Made by a program: the position numbers and the translations under genes. From the NCBI GenBank assembly GCA_964423465.1, contig CAYRFK010000109.1, forward strand, positions 1-15,890: a stretch of 15,890 nt of DNA, given 5' to 3'. Every line of letters begins with the position of its first letter. Position 1 is the stretch's first letter. Shown here piece by piece: positions 13,868 through 15,890 of the stretch. This stretch comes from VGWF01 sp964423465 (GTDB taxonomy: Bacteria; Verrucomicrobiota; Kiritimatiellia; PWTM01). The notes under the pieces were generated by a model, which made no database searches, had not been told where the DNA came from, and was given only the letters and a program-made list of their open reading frames with translations.

Positions 13868-14619
13868 CAGGAGGCAATCCGTGAGACCGTAGGGCTGGCC
13901 GGTGGCGAAGTGTCCGATGGTCGGATGCGCAGCGCGATGGGCCAGCCGTCGCCGCTCTCGTCCTGGACGCCGGCGCCGGACAACGCGGGTGGCTGGCACT
14001 CGACGGATGGGATGGCGGCGGGAGGATGATCGCCATCAGGGGCCGGATGGGCGAGGCCGCCCGGGACGGCATGGCGCCGGATGACGATTCGGTCATGCCG
14101 GCCTTGGGCGAAGAGCCGCAGGAAGCGATGGGACGGGGATGACGCCTGCGTTGCTTGTGGAGGCTGCGGTGCGCCGAGGTCGATGATCTGAAGGCTTTGA
14201 TCCTCCGACTCGGCGGCGGCGGGAACAGTGGCGGGGTCAGATGCCGCGATCCGGTCGAACCGCCCATCGACGTGGATCATGCCGATTTCAGCGACAAAGA
14301 CCCCTACGCGCGCGTCGATGCGGTGAAGTCCGTCAGCGCCGTCGATGAACTGGATGATCCCGGCGGGGCGGGGGACACCGATGTCGATTCGGTAGAGCCG
14401 CAGTGCGGGGCGTGAAGACGGGGATCGGCGGTTGGCGGAATCCCAGACCGGGACCGGCACCATCCAGTGGAGGCAGAGACGTCCCGGCGCGATCCCTGTC
14501 ATCACGAGCGATGCGGGAGGTGGACTTCGATGCGCATGGATGCAGGCGGTCCGTGCGGAATGCGGCGATACCGGCTTGCTGCCGGCATGATCATCGGACG
14601 GGCGTGAGCGTACAGACAT
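13867..14619 (-). CDS. DUF4912 domain protein, first gene of the glycogen unit
   Basis: A 250-residue protein. Residues 38-135 fit DUF4912: a strand and aromatic turn RLCLHWMVPVPVWDSA, then RPALRLYRID (70-79), FIDGADGLHRIDARVGVFVAEIGM (91-114) and VDGRFDRIAASDPATVPAA (118-136). This matches the family scheme of 'LRLYD...', 'Y.vELG....GRF..lArSn.v.tP'. The remaining 110 residues are Pro/His-rich and unrecognised. The function of DUF4912 is not established; its position next to a GH57 enzyme suggests glucan binding or an accessory role. The stop overlaps the next start (TGATG). The start is uncertain: ATG 14619 has no Shine-Dalgarno, and GTG 14505 or ATG 14502 just before the domain are alternatives. 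Confidence 0.75.
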   Translation of the reverse strand: MSVRSRPSDDHAGSKPVSPHSARTACIHAHRSPPPASLVMTGIAPGRLCLHWMVPVPVWDSANRRSPSSRPALRLYRIDIGVPRPAGIIQFIDGADGLHRIDARVGVFVAEIGMIHVDGRFDRIAASDPATVPAAAESEDQSLQIIDLGAPQPPQATQASSPSHRFLRLFAQGRHDRIVIRRHAVPGGLAHPAPDGDHPPAAIPSVECQPPALSGAGVQDESGDGWPIALRIRPSDTSPPASPTVSRIAS

Positions 14620-14630
14620 TGCTGCATGGG

Positions 14631-14660
14631 ATGATAGCCGGGCTCAGCGTCCGGTTTCAA
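14631..14660 (-). promoter_or_regulatory. Candidate sigma-70-like promoter of the glycogen unit
   Basis: On the - strand TTGAAA (14660-14655) is followed after 18 nt by TATCAT (14636-14631), each box one base from consensus. Transcription would begin near 14624, only about 5 nt before the ATG at 14619. The message would then be nearly leaderless, or the real start is the downstream GTG/ATG at 14505/14502. It sits just beyond the terminator of the preceding gene, as expected for an independent unit. Confidence 0.5.
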
Positions 14661-14691
14661 CGCGAAGATGCGGTGCCGGGGACGGAAACGA

Positions 14692-14727
14692 AGCGGGGCC
14701 GCGATCCATGCGGACCGCGGCCCCGCT
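14692..14727 (-). terminator. Terminator of the cysteine-repeat protein gene
   Basis: A perfect 12-bp GC-rich stem (AGCGGGGCCGCG at 14692-14703 with its complement at 14716-14727) and a 12-nt loop begins 20 bp past the stop of the - strand gene ending at 14748. It is followed on that strand by TCGTTTCCGTCC, which is moderately T-rich. It insulates that gene from the glycogen unit. Confidence 0.75.
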
Positions 14728-14747
14728 CACAGCGCCATGGAATACGG

Positions 14748-15602
14748 TCAGACCCGCCGACTGCGGGGCCGTTCCTCGCGCTCCTCTTTGTCGCGCCGGG
14801 GCGCGGCGCGATCCGTCTTGGCGGGTTCCGTGGCCTTCTCGCACGAGGCTCCGCTTTCGCCGGACTTCTTGCAGCCACCAGCCTTTTCGCAGCCGCCGGC
14901 CTTCTTGTCGCAACCGCCGGACTGCTTGTTACATCCACCGGCTTGCTTGTCGCAACCGCGGGTCTTATCGAAATCGTCTCCGCCCTTCGCTGCCGCAGGC
15001 GGGCGCTGAAGTCTGCGGGCATCGGGGCGCGATGCGCGATCACGCAGGTCCGGTCGTGAGCCGGCCGGACGATCGCGCGCCTCGTTGCGATCTCTCGATG
15101 CGGCCTCGGGTGCCGGGCCGCGCATCTGCGGCGCCTGGTCGAACTGGAAATGGCATCGCGGGCATTCGCGCGGCGCCTGCGGCCCCTGTTGCGCAAACGG
15201 AGGCGGGCCCATCATGCCCATCCGACCGCCGAAGGCGCGGGACTGCATCCCGGAAGCGCCCCTGCCGCGGCCCTGCATGCCCTGTGCCATCCTTCCGCGC
15301 TGCATCATGCGATCGCGGAATTTCTCGGCAATCTCCGGATGCTGTTTAATGAATTCCGAAACCCGGGGATTTCCTTGCATGAACTGCCACACATCGGGTC
15401 GCCCGCCCTGCATGCCGCGTCCCCATTCGGGAGCGGGTGCCTGCGGGCCGGGGCCACGGTCTTCCTGGCGGCCTTGTGCCCATGGGGGCGGTCCGCGGCG
15501 TTCATCATTGCGGTCGCGCTCTGGAGCCGGTCCGCGTTGGGCCGATGCCGTTCCCGCCATGGCGGCGATGCCCACCACCATCATCCATCCTGTTCTCTTC
15601 AT
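14748..15602 (-). CDS. Exported low-complexity protein with cysteine heptapeptide repeats
   Basis: A 284-residue protein I cannot assign to a family. Residues 1-21 are a signal peptide ending TASA/Q. Residues 22-70 are Arg/Pro/Gly-rich; 71-104 hold a predicted charged helix (QGNPRVSEFIKQHPEIAEKF); 105-145 are Met/Gly/Arg-rich; 147-150 is a lone CPRC knuckle followed by HFQFD. Residues 216-256 are a repeat of form GC(D/N/E/K)K(Q/K)(A/S)G with cysteines at 217, 224, 231, 238, 244 and 254. The tail is strongly basic and acidic. Regular Cys-x-Lys spacing outside the cytoplasm suggests metal binding or disulfide cross-linking, but this is inference. The start has a clear GGAGG 7 nt upstream. It is monocistronic, with its own terminator. 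Confidence 0.8.
   Translation of the reverse strand: MKRTGWMMVVGIAAMAGTASAQRGPAPERDRNDERRGPPPWAQGRQEDRGPGPQAPAPEWGRGMQGGRPDVWQFMQGNPRVSEFIKQHPEIAEKFRDRMMQRGRMAQGMQGRGRGASGMQSRAFGGRMGMMGPPPFAQQGPQAPRECPRCHFQFDQAPQMRGPAPEAASRDRNEARDRPAGSRPDLRDRASRPDARRLQRPPAAAKGGDDFDKTRGCDKQAGGCNKQSGGCDKKAGGCEKAGGCKKSGESGASCEKATEPAKTDRAAPRRDKEEREERPRSRRV
14863..14957 (-). repeat. 21-bp coding repeat encoding GGCxKxx heptapeptides
   Basis: Four exact-period units (cysteines at residues 217, 224, 231, 238), then a six-residue unit to C244 and a looser one to C254. At the DNA level units differ at wobble positions (TGC/TGT, AAG throughout), so the repeat is maintained at protein level and is not a fresh slippage product. 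Confidence 0.8.
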
Positions 15603-15609
15603 TTCAGTT

Positions 15610-15614
15610 CCTCC
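15610..15614 (-). promoter_or_regulatory. Shine-Dalgarno of the cysteine-repeat gene
   Basis: GGAGG on the - strand, 7 nt before the ATG at 15602. It fixes that start and is the clearest ribosome site on the - strand of the window. Confidence 0.75.
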
Positions 15615-15625
15615 GTATCACACAC

Positions 15626-15651
15626 CGAGCCACCCGATCGGGCCAAGCTCG
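15626..15651. repeat. Dyad in the leader of the cysteine-repeat gene
   Basis: A 10-bp perfect palindrome CCCGATCGGG (15633-15642) lies inside a 5-bp outer inverted repeat (CGAGC 15626-15630, GCTCG 15647-15651). It is 12 bp upstream of the Shine-Dalgarno. It could be an operator or leader hairpin; neither can be shown here. The surrounding 15615-15720 holds no promoter I trust. Confidence 0.4.
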
Positions 15652-15727
15652 ACGATTTGACATACAGGGAACGGATGCCCGGGTCGATTATTTTCTGTCG
15701 CGCACTACCGGGCGTGCACTCGCGCAC

Positions 15728-15890
15728 TCTCTGTCCCCACCGCCGCGGCGAAAGTGGACCGAAGAAAGGGGACAGCGATCAACATGACGTTCGCTCGGAC
15801 GTCTCTGTCCCCGCAACTGCCGGTGGGTGCCGGTGGGGACGGTGCCGGTGGGGACAGAGAATTCATGGTGCCGGTGGGGACAGAGAATTC
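15728..15890. repeat. Cluster of direct and inverted CTGTCCCC / GGTGCCGGTGGGGAC repeats
   Basis: GGTGCCGGTGGGGAC occurs three times (15826-15840, 15841-15855, 15867-15881). The last two are each followed by AGAGAATTC, giving a 26-bp direct repeat cut by the window end. TCTCTGTCCCCACCG (15728-15742) is the exact inverse of 15846-15860. TCTCTGTCCCC recurs at 15802-15812, and the inverse GGGGACAG at 15768-15775. Mixed orientation of one core resembles REP/BIME elements or the flanks of REP-associated (Y1) transposases, but no transposase is in the window. No gene is seen in 15603-15890. Confidence 0.8.

Noticed and set aside
13868..13999. Upstream extension of the branching enzyme to ATG 13999
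   Set aside because: The added 44 residues are Arg/His-rich, overlap the DUF4912 gene, and the family begins just before HAHLPY.
10733..14029. 1098-residue + strand frame across the glycogen genes
   Set aside because: Runs through the 100-N gap and is antisense to GlgA and the GH57 enzyme, both of which have conserved motifs in order.
14863..14957. 21-bp repeats as a CRISPR or satellite array
   Set aside because: They lie in frame inside a gene with signal peptide and ribosome site, have no spacers, and vary at wobble positions.
15657..15662. TTGACA on the + strand in the terminal intergenic region
   Set aside because: No -10 box at 16-18 nt; the nearest AT-rich stretch is about 23 nt away, and there is no + strand gene to serve.

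Overview
This is a GC-rich bacterial window with one giant secreted-protein gene on the + strand and five smaller genes on the - strand. The gene families point to the PVC superphylum, most likely Kiritimatiellota or Verrucomicrobiota. The clues are a multi-thousand-residue SdrD/DUF11/DUF2341/LamG/CARDB protein, a small secreted protein with an 'SSVGQP' segment plus thrombospondin-3-like calcium loops and a 'GRTY..L..TN' tail, and a GH57-type glycogen branching enzyme beside a GT5 synthase. There is no rRNA or marker gene, so the taxonomy is inference.

Region 1 (1-9937): a short leader with a good Shine-Dalgarno, then a 3290-residue exported mosaic protein. In order it has a signal peptide, about five DUF11-like Ig domains, one SdrD-B domain, one DUF11-like domain, six tandem SdrD-B repeats, a DUF11 domain interrupted by a LamG/DUF2341 insert, three DUF11-like repeats, a second interrupted DUF11 domain, and two CARDB domains. 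A strong hairpin terminator follows. The most unusual thing in the window is here. In both interrupted DUF11 domains the insert carries the C-terminal half of LamG first, then DUF2341, then the N-terminal half of LamG. This is a circularly permuted, nested arrangement, and removing the insert restores an ordinary DUF11 domain.

Region 2 (14619 down to 10066, - strand): a tightly packed four-gene unit of a DUF4912 protein, GH57 branching enzyme, GT5 glycogen synthase and a secreted calcium-loop protein. The spacings are a TGATG overlap, 9 nt and 7 nt. The first three genes form a plausible alpha-glucan (glycogen) synthesis cassette: the synthase extends chains, the branching enzyme adds alpha-1,6 branches, and the DUF4912 protein may bind glucan or partner the enzyme. 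The branching-enzyme gene contains a 100-N scaffold gap. A TTGAAA-N18-TATCAT promoter lies directly upstream of the first gene.

Region 3 (15602 to about 14690, - strand): an exported low-complexity protein with a cysteine heptapeptide repeat, followed by a perfect 12-bp-stem terminator. Region 4 (15603-15890): its leader, then a cluster of direct and inverted short repeats built on CTGTCCCC / GGTGCCGGTGGGGAC that runs off the end of the window and looks like REP/transposase-associated repeat DNA.
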